From: Microbacterium phyllosphaerae
Lineage (GTDB): Bacteria > Actinomycetota > Actinomycetes > Actinomycetales > Microbacteriaceae
Assembly (NCBI RefSeq): GCF_017876435.1
Contig: NZ_JAGIOA010000001.1
Coordinates: 1,550,001 to 1,614,000 of the forward strand
Direction: 5' to 3'
Length of the DNA stretch: 64,000 nucleotides
Translations under genes and position numbers: made by a program
Shown here: positions 28,905-39,693 of the stretch, in pieces
Layout of the letters: each line of letters starts with the position of its first letter
Numbering within the stretch: the stretch's first letter is position 1
The notes under the pieces: model-generated
Seen by the model: the letters and a program-made list of their open reading frames with translations, nothing else
Database searches by the model: none
Told to the model about the DNA's origin: nothing

Positions 28905-29791
28905 TACTTGACTGCTCCTGCCGTGATGCCGCGCGTGAGTGTGCGCTGGAAGATGAGGAAGAAGATGAGCGTGGGGATGATGCCCAGAAGCGCAGACGCG
29001 CTCGTGGTGGTCACATCCATCAGACGATCGCCCTGCAGCACGCTGATCGCCACGGGGACGGTCTGGTTGGCGTTCGAGGCGAGGAACGTCAGGGGGATGA
29101 GGAACTCGTTCCACGTCCAGATGAAGAAGAAGATGAGCAGCACCGACAGCGTCGGGCGGCTGATCGGGAAGACGACCCGCCAGAGGATCTGCCAGCGGCT
29201 CGCGCCGTCGAGGGATGCCGCCTCGAGGATCTCCTTCGGGAACGTGCCGTACACCGACGACAGAAGGTAGGTTCCGAAAGCCGCCTGGATGACGGTGAAC
29301 ACGATGATGACCGACCACACGTTGTCGTAGAGTCCGACCGACTTGAACATGTAGTACAGCGGGTAGAGCAGAGCCTCCTGCGGCAGGAGGTTCGCGAGCA
29401 GGAACAGCAGCACGATCCAACTCCGCCCGCGCACCCGTCCGATGCCGATCGCGAAGGCGTTCAGCATCGAGATGACCACCGCGAGCACCGAGACGATGCC
29501 GGCGATGAAGATCGAGTTCCACACCTTCTCGGGGAAGTTCACCCGCTCCCAGAACTTGATGATCCCGCCGAAGTCGAGGGTCTCGGGGAAGGCCAGCGGA
29601 CCCGAGGTCGCATAGTCCACCGGCGACTTGAACGAGTTCACGAGCACCAGGTAGAACGGGGCGATCACGAGGAGCGCGCCTATCACCACGAGCGCCAGCA
29701 TCAGCCAGTCGACCGGGCGCTTCTTGGTCATGCCGCCGCGGGGGCGGGTCTTCTGCGGCTTGCCGGTGACGATGGCAGTGGTGGCGTGCAT
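28904..29791 (-). CDS. Carbohydrate ABC transporter permease (MalG-like)
   Basis: A 295-residue inner-membrane permease with six helices and the EAA loop (EAASLDGASRWQILWRVVFP) that docks the ATPase. It belongs to the MalG family of CUT1 sugar importers. It follows the MalF-like gene with a one-base overlap (TGATG) and precedes the alpha-xylosidase with a one-base overlap. No ATPase gene is in the operon; actinobacteria often use a shared ATPase such as MsiK, which is an inference here. The start at 29791 is set by the overlap with the upstream stop. Confidence 0.88.
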   Translation of the reverse strand: MHATTAIVTGKPQKTRPRGGMTKKRPVDWLMLALVVIGALLVIAPFYLVLVNSFKSPVDYATSGPLAFPETLDFGGIIKFWERVNFPEKVWNSIFIAGIVSVLAVVISMLNAFAIGIGRVRGRSWIVLLFLLANLLPQEALLYPLYYMFKSVGLYDNVWSVIIVFTVIQAAFGTYLLSSVYGTFPKEILEAASLDGASRWQILWRVVFPISRPTLSVLLIFFFIWTWNEFLIPLTFLASNANQTVPVAISVLQGDRLMDVTTTSASALLGIIPTLIFFLIFQRTLTRGITAGAVK

Positions 29792-30756
29792 CACAGACCC
29801 GCCCTTTCCTTGCGCTCGAGGGAGTTCTGCACGCGGATGAAGATGATCGACACGATCACCACGACGATCGTGAGGACCGTCGCGATCGTCGCTCCATAGC
29901 CCACGTTCCGCTTCGTGAAGAACTCCTGGTACGCGTAGTAGGCGGGAACGAGAGTCGCGCCCGCAGGGCCACCGCGCGTGATGATGTAGACCGGGCCGAA
30001 CACCTTCAGAGCGGCGATCGTGCAGGTCAGGGTGACGACGAAGATCTCTGGACGGATGATGCTCATGGTGATCGCGGTGAACCGCTGGAACCAGTTGGCT
30101 CCGTCGAGCTCCGCGGCCTCGTACAGCTCGGGGTCGACCCGCTGCAGCGCCGCCATGAAGACGACCACGGGGTAGCCGAGCTGCACCCACACCATGACGA
30201 CCATCAGCACGATCAGGGCCGACGGCATCTGGCCGAGCCAGTCATAGGCGGGGATGCCGAACCACGCGAGGATCTGGTTGAGGGCGCCGTCGCCGCCCGG
30301 TCGGACGATCCAGCCGATCACGATGCCGGCGACCGCGATCGGGAGGATCTGCGGGAGGTAGTACGTGGCGCGCAGGAAGCTGCCGATCTTGCCGCCGAAC
30401 TTGCGACCGACGACGTCGAAGAGGAGTGCGGCGACGATCAGTCCCACGATCGTCGGGACGACGACCATGGCGATGATCATCCACACGGAGTTCGTGAACG
30501 AGGTCCAGAAGTCGCTGTCGGTGAGGATCTTCTGCCAGTTCTCGAGTCCGATGAACTCCGGCGTGCGCACACCCTTCCACTTCGTGAAGGTCAGGTACAC
30601 GTTCCAGATGAGCGGGACGATGACGACGACGAGCAGCAGCACGAAGCCGGGCAGCAGGTACATCCAGTACGCTCCGGTCCCGCCGCTGCGCTGCGGGATC
30701 GACGGCTCTTCGGGCGGCAGCGCGGTGCGGCTCTCGCGGCGTGTGGCGAGTGACAT
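29791..30756 (-). CDS. Carbohydrate ABC transporter permease (MalF-like)
   Basis: A 321-residue permease of the MalF type with six helices after a soluble N-terminus of about 28 residues. The EAA loop reads YEAAELDGANWFQRFTAITM. It pairs with the downstream MalG-like gene to form the channel of a CUT1 sugar importer. The ATG at 30756 is preceded by GGAGG at five bases. A 58-base gap with a strong hairpin separates it from the binding-protein gene, which is the usual way the binding protein is made in excess. Confidence 0.88.
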   Translation of the reverse strand: MSLATRRESRTALPPEEPSIPQRSGGTGAYWMYLLPGFVLLLVVVIVPLIWNVYLTFTKWKGVRTPEFIGLENWQKILTDSDFWTSFTNSVWMIIAMVVVPTIVGLIVAALLFDVVGRKFGGKIGSFLRATYYLPQILPIAVAGIVIGWIVRPGGDGALNQILAWFGIPAYDWLGQMPSALIVLMVVMVWVQLGYPVVVFMAALQRVDPELYEAAELDGANWFQRFTAITMSIIRPEIFVVTLTCTIAALKVFGPVYIITRGGPAGATLVPAYYAYQEFFTKRNVGYGATIATVLTIVVVIVSIIFIRVQNSLERKERAGL

Positions 30757-30774
30757 GTTCACCTCCAGGAGGAT

Positions 30775-30807
30775 GCGGGGGCGGCGCTGTTCGGCTGCCG
30801 CCCCCGC
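30775..30807 (-). terminator. Intra-operon hairpin between binding protein and permeases
   Basis: An 11-base GC stem (30775-30785 with 30797-30807) just after the binding-protein stop codon. There is no T-run, so it probably protects the upstream message or attenuates rather than fully terminates. Confidence 0.5.
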
Positions 30808-30814
30808 GAGTGGA

Positions 30815-32122
30815 TCAACGGAATTCCGAGGTGCCCTCGTCGTACTGTTCGCCGAGGTTCTTGTTGGTGGACTCGGCATCCTGCGAACCGGTGATGAGGC
30901 CCTGCAGCTCCTGCACGATCACGTCGTAGAAGCCGGGGGCGGGCCAGTCCGGGTAGAACGCGAGACCGTCGGCCTCGAGGACGCCGTTGAACGTCTCGAT
31001 CAGGGCCGCGCTCTTCTCGTCGGTGATGTCCGCAGTCTCCGCGGCCACGGGCAGACCGCCGTTGTTGCCGATGATCGCCTGGATCTCGGGGCGCATCGTG
31101 ATGTCGATGAACTCATAGGCGAGTTCCTTGTTCGCGGCGTTCTCGGGTACGACCCACAGGTTGCCCGACGAGCCGAGAGAGAGGTCTGCTCCGGGGAAGG
31201 CGGTCATCGTCCAGTCGAAGCCCGTGGCCTCGGAGACGAAGCGACCGAACCACCATGAGCCCGACACGAAGATCGGCGAGGTGCCGTTGATGAACGAGAC
31301 GCCCGCGTCTTCGGCCTTCACCGACGAGACGTCCGAGGCGATGTAGCCCTTGTCGACGTACTCCTGGAGGGTCTCGGTCGCCGAGGTGACTTCGGCACCC
31401 TGCCAGTCGACCTCTCCGTCGTAGAGCTGGTACGAGTCGACGAAGCTGCGGTCGCCCTCGAGCAGCGCGAGCTGGTACCAGAGCTGGCCGAGGGGATACT
31501 CGGCGCCGGCCTCGGCGAGAGGTGTGATGCCCTTCGCCACGAACGCGTCGAGGACGTCGACGAACTCGTCGTAGGTCGTGGGGATCTCGAGCCCCGCCGC
31601 GGCGAAGGCATCCTCGTTGTAGTAGACGCCGACGAACTCGCCGTAGTTCGGAACGCCGAACCAGGTGTCGCCGCCCATGACGCCGTCTTCGGAGTACTTC
31701 GCGGTCGTCTGCAGCGACGGCGCGAGCTTCTCGTCCCAGCCGTACTCGTCGACGGCGTCGGAGATGTCGGAGATCAACCCGGTCGATGCCAGGAAGCCGG
31801 CGGTCGCGTTGCCCTTGTTGAACTCCATGAGGTCGGGTGCGGCATCGGTGTCGAGCACCTGGCTGGCGGTCTTCTGGATCTGCTCGAAGGACTTCTCCTC
31901 GAACTCGACCTTGGCGCCCGTCTCCTCCTCGAAGATGGAGATCGCCTCGGCCCAGGCTTTGCCCATCGCGCTGTCGGCGCCCTCGTAGTGCCAGAGCTTG
32001 AGCGTCTGGCCGTCTCCGCCCTCGTCGGCGGAGCCGGCGGTGCAGCCGCTCAGTGCGATGCCCGTCACGGTGAGGGCGGCCAGAGCCGCCAACGTCTTCG
32101 TCCTGCGGATGTTGCGTGCCAT
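30815..32122 (-). CDS. Extracellular sugar-binding lipoprotein
   Basis: A 435-residue solute-binding protein of the CUT1 family. The signal peptide ends in the lipobox ALSGC with Cys27 as the lipid anchor. The mature protein has the two-lobed binding-protein pattern (KLWHYEG near the start, a Trp-rich WWFGRF ligand region, then the C-terminal lobe). The ATG at 32122 follows AAAGGAG at seven bases. It leads the operon, with the permeases, alpha-xylosidase and beta-glucosidase downstream. The enzymes suggest a xylose-branched glucan oligosaccharide ligand, which is inference. A LacI-type operator lies 79 bases upstream. Confidence 0.88.
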   Translation of the reverse strand: MARNIRRTKTLAALAALTVTGIALSGCTAGSADEGGDGQTLKLWHYEGADSAMGKAWAEAISIFEEETGAKVEFEEKSFEQIQKTASQVLDTDAAPDLMEFNKGNATAGFLASTGLISDISDAVDEYGWDEKLAPSLQTTAKYSEDGVMGGDTWFGVPNYGEFVGVYYNEDAFAAAGLEIPTTYDEFVDVLDAFVAKGITPLAEAGAEYPLGQLWYQLALLEGDRSFVDSYQLYDGEVDWQGAEVTSATETLQEYVDKGYIASDVSSVKAEDAGVSFINGTSPIFVSGSWWFGRFVSEATGFDWTMTAFPGADLSLGSSGNLWVVPENAANKELAYEFIDITMRPEIQAIIGNNGGLPVAAETADITDEKSAALIETFNGVLEADGLAFYPDWPAPGFYDVIVQELQGLITGSQDAESTNKNLGEQYDEGTSEFR

Positions 32123-32200
32123 CGTCGGCACTCCTTTCTCGGTGGCCCTGAGGCCGGACACATCGGTGGGTCGGTCTGTTCAGTTGTGAGTCGGTCATCG

Positions 32201-32214
32201 TCGAAGCGTTTCGA
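32201..32214. promoter_or_regulatory. LacI-type operator of the sugar operon
   Basis: TCGAAGCGTTTCGA, a near-palindrome inside a longer block that is repeated almost exactly upstream of the lacI gene at 33293. Confidence 0.65.
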
Positions 32215-32247
32215 CTCCGACCATGCGGAAGAGATGTCCGCCCGCGG

Positions 32248-33261
32248 TCACTCCCGAGCAGGGGTGACGGAGCCGGCGGAGTGGTACTCGGGAGGAATGA
32301 GGTGGATGCGGGCGGGCATGCCCGGCTCATCGAGATGCCGCACGGCGAGATCGACGGCGAGCTCGCACGACTGCTGCGGCACGAGGGGGATGGTGTCGAT
32401 CGGCACGGGCAGCGCGGCGGTGTCGAAAGAGGCAGCGGCCGAGATCACCGAGACATCGGAGCCGACGGTCAGTCCGCGGGCGGCGAGGGTCTCGAGAAGC
32501 GCCTCGTGCACGTCGCCGACGGCATGCACGATGAATGCTCGATCGCCGCGCTCCAGCGCCCGCTCCGCGGCTGAGCGCACGGCGGATGCATCGGTCGTCG
32601 TCACGCCGGTCGTCGCCCATTCGAGGGTGAGGCCTCGTGTCTCGGCCCGATCCTGCACGCCGCGGAGGAGGCGGCGGGGGAAGTTCGATCTGCGGTACGA
32701 GACCTCGGTCTGTCCGAGCAGCGTCACGGCGGTGTGACCGGCATCCGCGAGTCGATCCACGGCGATGTGCCCTGCGGCTTCGAAGTCGAGGTCGACGCAC
32801 GTGAGGCCGTGCGCATCGTCGGGGATGCCGATGAAGACCGTGGGGGAGTGCACCGAGCGCGCGATGTCGGCCCGCTCGTCGTCGGGGGCGACGTCGAGCA
32901 CGAGGATGGCGTCGACCAGGTTGCTCGCGGCGACGCGGTTCATGCCCTCGGAGGCCTGCTCGTCTGTGAGGAGGAGGATGTCGTACCCGCGGCGGCGAGC
33001 GGCCACCGCTGTCGCGAGCACGAACGCCATGTGCGTGGGCGCGTGGGTGTCGGCGCGCAGGGGCTCGGTCAGTCCGAAGATGTTCGTGCGGCGACCCGCG
33101 AGCATCCGCGCTCCCGCGTCGGGCTCGTAGCCCAGTGTCTTCACGGCGTCCTCGATGCGGCGACGCGTCTTCTCGGACACCGGACGTTTGCCGCTCAGCG
33201 CGTAGGAGACGGTGCTGATCGACACTCCGGCGGCCTCGGCCACCTGGTGGATCGTCGTCAT
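32248..33261 (-). CDS. LacI family transcriptional repressor
   Basis: A 337-residue LacI regulator. Residues 1-50 are the helix-turn-helix and hinge (TIHQVAEAAGVSISTVSYALSG, then RRRIEDAVKTLGY). The rest is the periplasmic-binding-protein-like sugar sensor domain. It is transcribed in the same direction as the sugar operon and lies immediately upstream of it. Two matching operators, one before the binding-protein gene and one before this gene, indicate that it represses both the operon and itself until an oligosaccharide inducer binds. ATG 33261 follows GGAG at five bases; an upstream extension to 33378 has no homology. Confidence 0.88.
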   Translation of the reverse strand: MTTIHQVAEAAGVSISTVSYALSGKRPVSEKTRRRIEDAVKTLGYEPDAGARMLAGRRTNIFGLTEPLRADTHAPTHMAFVLATAVAARRRGYDILLLTDEQASEGMNRVAASNLVDAILVLDVAPDDERADIARSVHSPTVFIGIPDDAHGLTCVDLDFEAAGHIAVDRLADAGHTAVTLLGQTEVSYRRSNFPRRLLRGVQDRAETRGLTLEWATTGVTTTDASAVRSAAERALERGDRAFIVHAVGDVHEALLETLAARGLTVGSDVSVISAAASFDTAALPVPIDTIPLVPQQSCELAVDLAVRHLDEPGMPARIHLIPPEYHSAGSVTPARE

Positions 33262-33292
33262 CAGGACTCCATCGTCGCTATCGGGTGCATCG

Positions 33293-33306
33293 TCGAAGCG
33301 CTTCGC
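33293..33306. promoter_or_regulatory. LacI-type operator at the lacI promoter
   Basis: TCGAAGCGCTTCGC, a near-perfect palindrome 31 bases upstream of lacI. The flanks (CATCG before, TCCG after) match those of the operator at 32201. Confidence 0.65.
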
Positions 33307-33471
33307 TCCGCGCCTCTGAAAGCGATGATAGACAGGCTCGACCGGTGAACGCAACCTTTTTGTGGTCGATCGCAACAAATGCGTCTTCCGTGCGCGGGAG
33401 CGTTCCCATGACCGACCGGTCAGGGCGACGGGGCCTCGATGGGGGAGGGGATTCGGGACCCCGCCGCCGGT

Positions 33472-33930
33472 CTACGAAGTGATGCGGATCTGGGCGATGA
33501 CTTCGGAGTACTCGGTCTCGCCGACCGGAGTGAAGCCGACGCGGAGGAAGAACGCCTCCGGGCCGTCTTCACCGGCCTCGTAGATGACGTTGACGTGGTC
33601 GAAGCCGCGGGCGCGCGCCTCTTCGAGCAGGCTCTCGACCGCGAAGCGGCCGACACCCTTGCCCTGGCCCTCGGCATCGACGTTGATGCGCCACAGCACC
33701 GACCGGAAGTGCTCCTCAGGAGCCTCCGCATCGAAGTTGGCGCTGACGAACCCGACGACGTGATCCTCGTCGAGGACGACCCGCTGCCAGGAGGTCTGCG
33801 GATTGATGACGGTCGCGGCGATCCCGTAGGACACCGGAGCGAGGAACTGCTCCTGTCCGGGCTTGAGCGACAGGTTGTTCACGGCGACGATCGTCGCAGC
33901 GGAGAGTTCGACCATGCGCAGTTCGGACAT
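33472..33930 (-). CDS. GNAT family N-acetyltransferase
   Basis: A 152-residue GCN5-related acetyltransferase. The acetyl-CoA pyrophosphate loop reads [16 protein letters not shown], and the C-terminal strand has [17 protein letters not shown], both typical. The acceptor substrate is unknown. It is a single gene. ATG 33930 is chosen over an in-frame GTG two codons upstream because TAGCCT lies exactly six bases before the ATG, the leaderless spacing seen elsewhere in this window. The 5' region is shared with the oppositely directed isocitrate dehydrogenase gene. Confidence 0.8.
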   Translation of the reverse strand: MSELRMVELSAATIVAVNNLSLKPGQEQFLAPVSYGIAATVINPQTSWQRVVLDEDHVVGFVSANFDAEAPEEHFRSVLWRINVDAEGQGKGVGRFAVESLLEEARARGFDHVNVIYEAGEDGPEAFFLRVGFTPVGETEYSEVIAQIRITS

Positions 33931-33936
33931 AGTCAC

Positions 33937-33942
33937 AGGCTA
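33937..33942 (-). promoter_or_regulatory. -10 box of leaderless GNAT promoter
   Basis: TAGCCT on the minus strand, six bases before the ATG at 33930. It decides between two possible starts. Confidence 0.55.
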
Positions 33943-34110
33943 ACCCCTCCGGTGGTCACCTGTGCGGAAACGTCGACTTTCGTCAGGGGTCGTCGCGTGT
34001 GGAATGCCGGAAGTCGATGCGAGCCCGACCTGTCGGCGGACATGCGTCGGGAGCGCCTCAGGTATCTTGGTATCGAGACAAATATGCCCTCGCGAACGGA
34101 GAACCTCCTG

Positions 34111-36330
<2,220 letters not shown>

Positions 36331-36339
36331 TACCGACGA

Positions 36340-36377
36340 GAAGAGGGGCCGGATGCGAAAGCATCCGGCCCCTCTTC
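36340..36377. terminator. Bidirectional terminator between icd and L,D-transpeptidase
   Basis: A perfect 17-base stem (36340-36356 with 36361-36377) closed by a GAAA tetraloop, between two convergent genes. Confidence 0.8.
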
Positions 36378-36409
36378 CGTACCCCGCGTTGTCTGCGCAG
36401 GGGTCGTGA

Positions 36410-37930
36410 TCAGTAGTGCACCGAGACCTCGAGGCCCACGGGGGACCACTCGTAGACGTACCGGGCGACATCGATCGGCATGTTCACGCAGCCGTGGCTG
36501 CGCGGGGTGCCGAAGTCGTTGTGCCAGTAGGTTCCGTGGAATCCCTCGTCGCCGTTGAAGTACGTGACCCAGGGGACGTTCGGCGTCTCGGTGATCGAAC
36601 CGTCCGGCTCGCGGCTCTTCATGGTCTGCTCGCGCACGTGCGCGTAGACCTTGAAGTTGCCGGCGTCCGTGGGGGTCGCGCTCTTGCCCGAGGAGATCGC
36701 CCACGACCGCACGACCGCGCCGTTCTCGTAGAGCGTCGCCGTCTGGCGGCTCAGGTTCACGTCGATCTTGCGCAGCAGGTTGACGGACTCGAACTTGGTC
36801 TCCGCGACCTCGATCGGGAACGCGCCCTCGCCGCCCTCGATGCTCGAGGCGACGTCAGCTGCGAGGTTCGAGGTGTCGCCCAGTGCGCGGCCGTTGACCC
36901 CGGCGGTCTCGGTGCGAAGGATGTTGCCTGCCGAGTCGACGATGTTGGTCGCATTGACCGGGGCCCGGTCGACAGAGGCTGCGAGCGTGTCGACAGTCGT
37001 CTGGATCGCCGTCTCGTCGGCTTGGATGCGAAGTTCACCGTCGTCGTCGATCACCGTGAACCAGGTCGCCGCGACAGCGGGGGCGACGGGAACCGTTCGC
37101 TCGTCGCCGATGTAGAAGCCCATCGTGCCGAGCATGGTGTTGATCGACGTGGCCAGGGTGGTGGCAGCCTCGTCGGTGACGGCGGGGGCGGCTTCGGCGG
37201 GTCCACCGGGGAACTCGAGGGTCTTTCCGCCGTCGGCGACCGTGTCGACGATCGCGGCGGTGAGCGCGTCGACGTCGACGGCCGTTCCGGGTTCGGACGG
37301 CGTGACGACGAACGTCGCGCTCTTCGCATCGAAGACGACTCCGGCATCCACTGGGTCGTCGAAGCTCGACGGCACGGCGGCACGCAGCGCCGACTCGGCC
37401 GTGGCGGGGTCGAGCGTGATGTCGCCCGAGACCGGTTCGCCCATCCAGGAGCCGATGTTCCAGAGGGGACGCTCGGCGAAGGCCTCGTCGGCGAGCCCGC
37501 GGGCATCGATCGTGGCGCCGAGGTCGGCGCCGGAGAGCACGACGTCGTCACCCGCTCCGGTGAGCGTGACCTCGGTCTCGGCGACATGCGCGTCGATGAC
37601 CTCGGCGGCGGCGCCGGGCGTGAGCCACCCGACCGGGATTCCCGCGACGGTCGTTCCGGGGGCGATCAGGATCATCGATGCGGCACCGGCGCCGAGTGCG
37701 ACGGCACCGACGCCCAGGCCGATCCAGAGTCCGAGGCGCTTCTTCTTGGGCGCGGGCTCGATCGGCGCCCAGGCGAGCTCCGGGTCGCCGCTGTCGGGCG
37801 GCATGGAGTCGGTGGGGGCGTCTCCTGAGTGGGTGGGCGCGACGGCAGTGAGCTGGTCACCGGAGGCGGTCGCCTCGGTCAGCTTCTCGGTCTTCGCATC
37901 CTGCGCTGAGATCAGATCGGTCACGAACAT
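36410..37930 (-). CDS. L,D-transpeptidase (YkuD) with peptidoglycan-binding-type repeats
   Basis: A 506-residue cell-wall enzyme. It has a cytoplasmic N-terminus of about 65 residues rich in Asp, Thr and Pro, a single membrane helix (about 67-92), an extracellular region of about 270 residues with two repeated modules of the kind often found before YkuD domains, and a C-terminal YkuD catalytic domain. The active-site motif [10 protein letters not shown]...SHGCVNMP is present, with His479 and the nucleophile Cys481. It would form 3-3 cross-links in peptidoglycan outside the cell. The start is ATG 37930 after a GGGGGG tract; GTG 37933 or GTG 37924 are alternatives. Confidence 0.87.
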   Translation of the reverse strand: MFVTDLISAQDAKTEKLTEATASGDQLTAVAPTHSGDAPTDSMPPDSGDPELAWAPIEPAPKKKRLGLWIGLGVGAVALGAGAASMILIAPGTTVAGIPVGWLTPGAAAEVIDAHVAETEVTLTGAGDDVVLSGADLGATIDARGLADEAFAERPLWNIGSWMGEPVSGDITLDPATAESALRAAVPSSFDDPVDAGVVFDAKSATFVVTPSEPGTAVDVDALTAAIVDTVADGGKTLEFPGGPAEAAPAVTDEAATTLATSINTMLGTMGFYIGDERTVPVAPAVAATWFTVIDDDGELRIQADETAIQTTVDTLAASVDRAPVNATNIVDSAGNILRTETAGVNGRALGDTSNLAADVASSIEGGEGAFPIEVAETKFESVNLLRKIDVNLSRQTATLYENGAVVRSWAISSGKSATPTDAGNFKVYAHVREQTMKSREPDGSITETPNVPWVTYFNGDEGFHGTYWHNDFGTPRSHGCVNMPIDVARYVYEWSPVGLEVSVHY

Positions 37931-38025
37931 CACCCCCCGGTTTCTCGCGTGCCCTTAGCGATATGCTACGCGATCGCAGGTAACGGGGAGGCAACGGTCG
38001 TCAGAGCATCGACGCGCCGATCGGT

Positions 38026-38436
38026 TCAGTCGGTGACGACAGCGAGTCCGTCGATCTCGACGAGCATCTCCTCGCGGGGGAGACCGGTGAACACGGTGGT
38101 GCGCGACGGCAACGGCACCCCGTCGGTGGTGTGAGCCGTGACGAACGCGCCGTACGCGTCGTTCATGATCGAGAAGTCCTCGCGCGTGGTGAGGTACACG
38201 CGCAGCATCACGACGTCGTCGAAGGTCGCGCCGGAGGCTTCGACGATCGCCTTGACGTTCTCGAGGGTGCGCGTGGTCTGGGCGGCGACATCACCTGGGA
38301 AGAGGTACTCGTTGGTCTGCGGGTCGACCGGTCCCTGACCGGACACCTGCACGATCGGGCCCTTGCGGATGCCCTGCGAGAACGTGTGGGCGGGAGCGGG
38401 GGCGGCGTCGGTCGAAACGCGGATCTTCGCAGTCAT
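38026..38436 (-). CDS. RidA family enamine/imine deaminase
   Basis: A 136-residue RidA (YjgF/YER057c/UK114) protein. These trimeric enzymes hydrolyse reactive enamines such as 2-aminoacrylate, released by PLP-dependent serine/threonine dehydratases, to keto acids and ammonia. Family marks are FSQGIRKGPIVQVSGQGPVDP, VKAIVEASGATFDDVVMLRVYL and a late Glu. It is divergent from a D-serine/D-threonine-type PLP gene whose product would generate exactly such intermediates, and their -10 boxes are one base apart. The start is supported by TAGGCT six bases upstream. Confidence 0.85.
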   Translation of the reverse strand: MTAKIRVSTDAAPAPAHTFSQGIRKGPIVQVSGQGPVDPQTNEYLFPGDVAAQTTRTLENVKAIVEASGATFDDVVMLRVYLTTREDFSIMNDAYGAFVTAHTTDGVPLPSRTTVFTGLPREEMLVEIDGLAVVTD

Positions 38437-38442
38437 GCGACC

Positions 38443-38455
38443 AGCCTAGTAGCCT
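38443..38455. promoter_or_regulatory. Back-to-back leaderless promoters for ridA and the D-amino-acid enzyme
   Basis: On the minus strand TAGGCT (38448-38443) lies six bases before the ridA ATG at 38436. On the plus strand TAGCCT (38450-38455) lies six bases before the ATG at 38462. The two -10 boxes are separated by a single base. Confidence 0.6.
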
Positions 38456-38461
38456 TGTTAG

Positions 38462-39679
38462 ATGCCTCTACAAATCCCGGATCCTGTACTCGGCGCCTGG
38501 ACCAAGGGCTTCCCCGCGCATGCGTCGGGGATGCGCCTCTCGGAGGTGCCGGGCGCTGATCTGCACCTCTCCGATCTGGTGACGCCGGTGCTGACCGTCC
38601 ACGAGTCGGCCCTCGCGCACAACGAGTCGACGGTCTTCGGGTGGGCGGCGTCGCACGGGGTGCTTCTGGCACCGCATGGCAAGACCACGATGGCGCCCGC
38701 GCTCTGGCAGCGTCTGCTCGACGCAGGAGCCTGGGGCATCTCTGTCGCGACGCCCTGGCAGGCCGAGGTGGCCGTGGACGCGGGCGTCTCCACCGTCCTG
38801 ATCGCGAACGCCGTCACCGACACGGCGGCAGCGCATCATCTGGCGGATCTGCTCGCCGCAGACGCAGAACTGCGGATCCTCTGCTGGGCCGATTCCGTGG
38901 CGACCGTCGAGATCCTGGCCGGAGCGCTCGCCGGAGCGACGAGACCGCTCGACGTCCTCGTCGAGATGGGCGGGGCCGGAGGCCGTACCGGAGCGCGCAC
39001 GATCGAGGAGGGGGAGCGCATCGCGCGCTCGATCCTCGCGTCACCCGGACTCCGGCTCGCCGGTGTCACGGGATATGAAGGCCCCTTCGGACCTGACCGC
39101 AGCGATGCGTCCGTCGAGGCCGTCGACGCCTATCTGCAGACGCTCGTCGCGCTTCACGAACGACTCGCATATCCGGGCGGAGTCCGACCTGTGCTCAGCG
39201 CCGGTGGCAGCTCCTTCCCCGATCGTGCGGCGGCGATTCTGGCCCCGCACCGCGATGACGCCGACATCGTGCTGCGGTCGGGAGCCTTCCAGATCCACGA
39301 CGACGGCTTCTATTCGCGCATGTCGCCGTTCGGTCCGCTGACCTCGACGGCTCCGCTTCGGTCGGCGATGCACGCGTGGTCGCGAGTCGTGTCCCAGCCG
39401 GAGCAGGGGCTCGCTCTCCTCGACGCGGGGCGGCGAGATGTGCCGTTCGACCTCGATCTGCCGATTCCGCAGAGCGTCGACGGCGAGATCACGGCACTGA
39501 ACGATCAGCACGCCTTCCTCAGCCTCGCCCCCGGGGCCTCCGTCGCCCCGGGAGACGTCGTGCGTCTGGGACTCTCGCACCCGTGCACGGCCTTCGACAA
39601 GTGGCGGGTGGTCGCGATCATCGACGACCCGGATGCCACGGATCCCCGAGTGCTCGGGGCGGTGGCCACGTGCTTCTGA
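38462..39679 (+). CDS. PLP-dependent D-amino-acid lyase (D-serine dehydratase / D-threonine aldolase-like)
   Basis: A 405-residue fold-type III PLP enzyme with an alanine racemase-like N-terminal barrel. The PLP lysine is Lys74 (PHGKTTM). The C-terminal motif SHPC holds His373 and Cys375, matching the His-x-Cys zinc site of eukaryotic-type D-serine dehydratase and D-threonine aldolase. It therefore probably eliminates water from, or cleaves, a D-beta-hydroxy amino acid; which one is not decided. The divergent RidA would clear aminoacrylate if it is a dehydratase. The next gene, a deacylase-hexosaminidase fusion, begins 15 bases downstream, so the two form an operon. Confidence 0.82.
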   Translation: MPLQIPDPVLGAWTKGFPAHASGMRLSEVPGADLHLSDLVTPVLTVHESALAHNESTVFGWAASHGVLLAPHGKTTMAPALWQRLLDAGAWGISVATPWQAEVAVDAGVSTVLIANAVTDTAAAHHLADLLAADAELRILCWADSVATVEILAGALAGATRPLDVLVEMGGAGGRTGARTIEEGERIARSILASPGLRLAGVTGYEGPFGPDRSDASVEAVDAYLQTLVALHERLAYPGGVRPVLSAGGSSFPDRAAAILAPHRDDADIVLRSGAFQIHDDGFYSRMSPFGPLTSTAPLRSAMHAWSRVVSQPEQGLALLDAGRRDVPFDLDLPIPQSVDGEITALNDQHAFLSLAPGASVAPGDVVRLGLSHPCTAFDKWRVVAIIDDPDATDPRVLGAVATCF

Positions 39680-39693
39680 GTGCGGAGAAGCCG

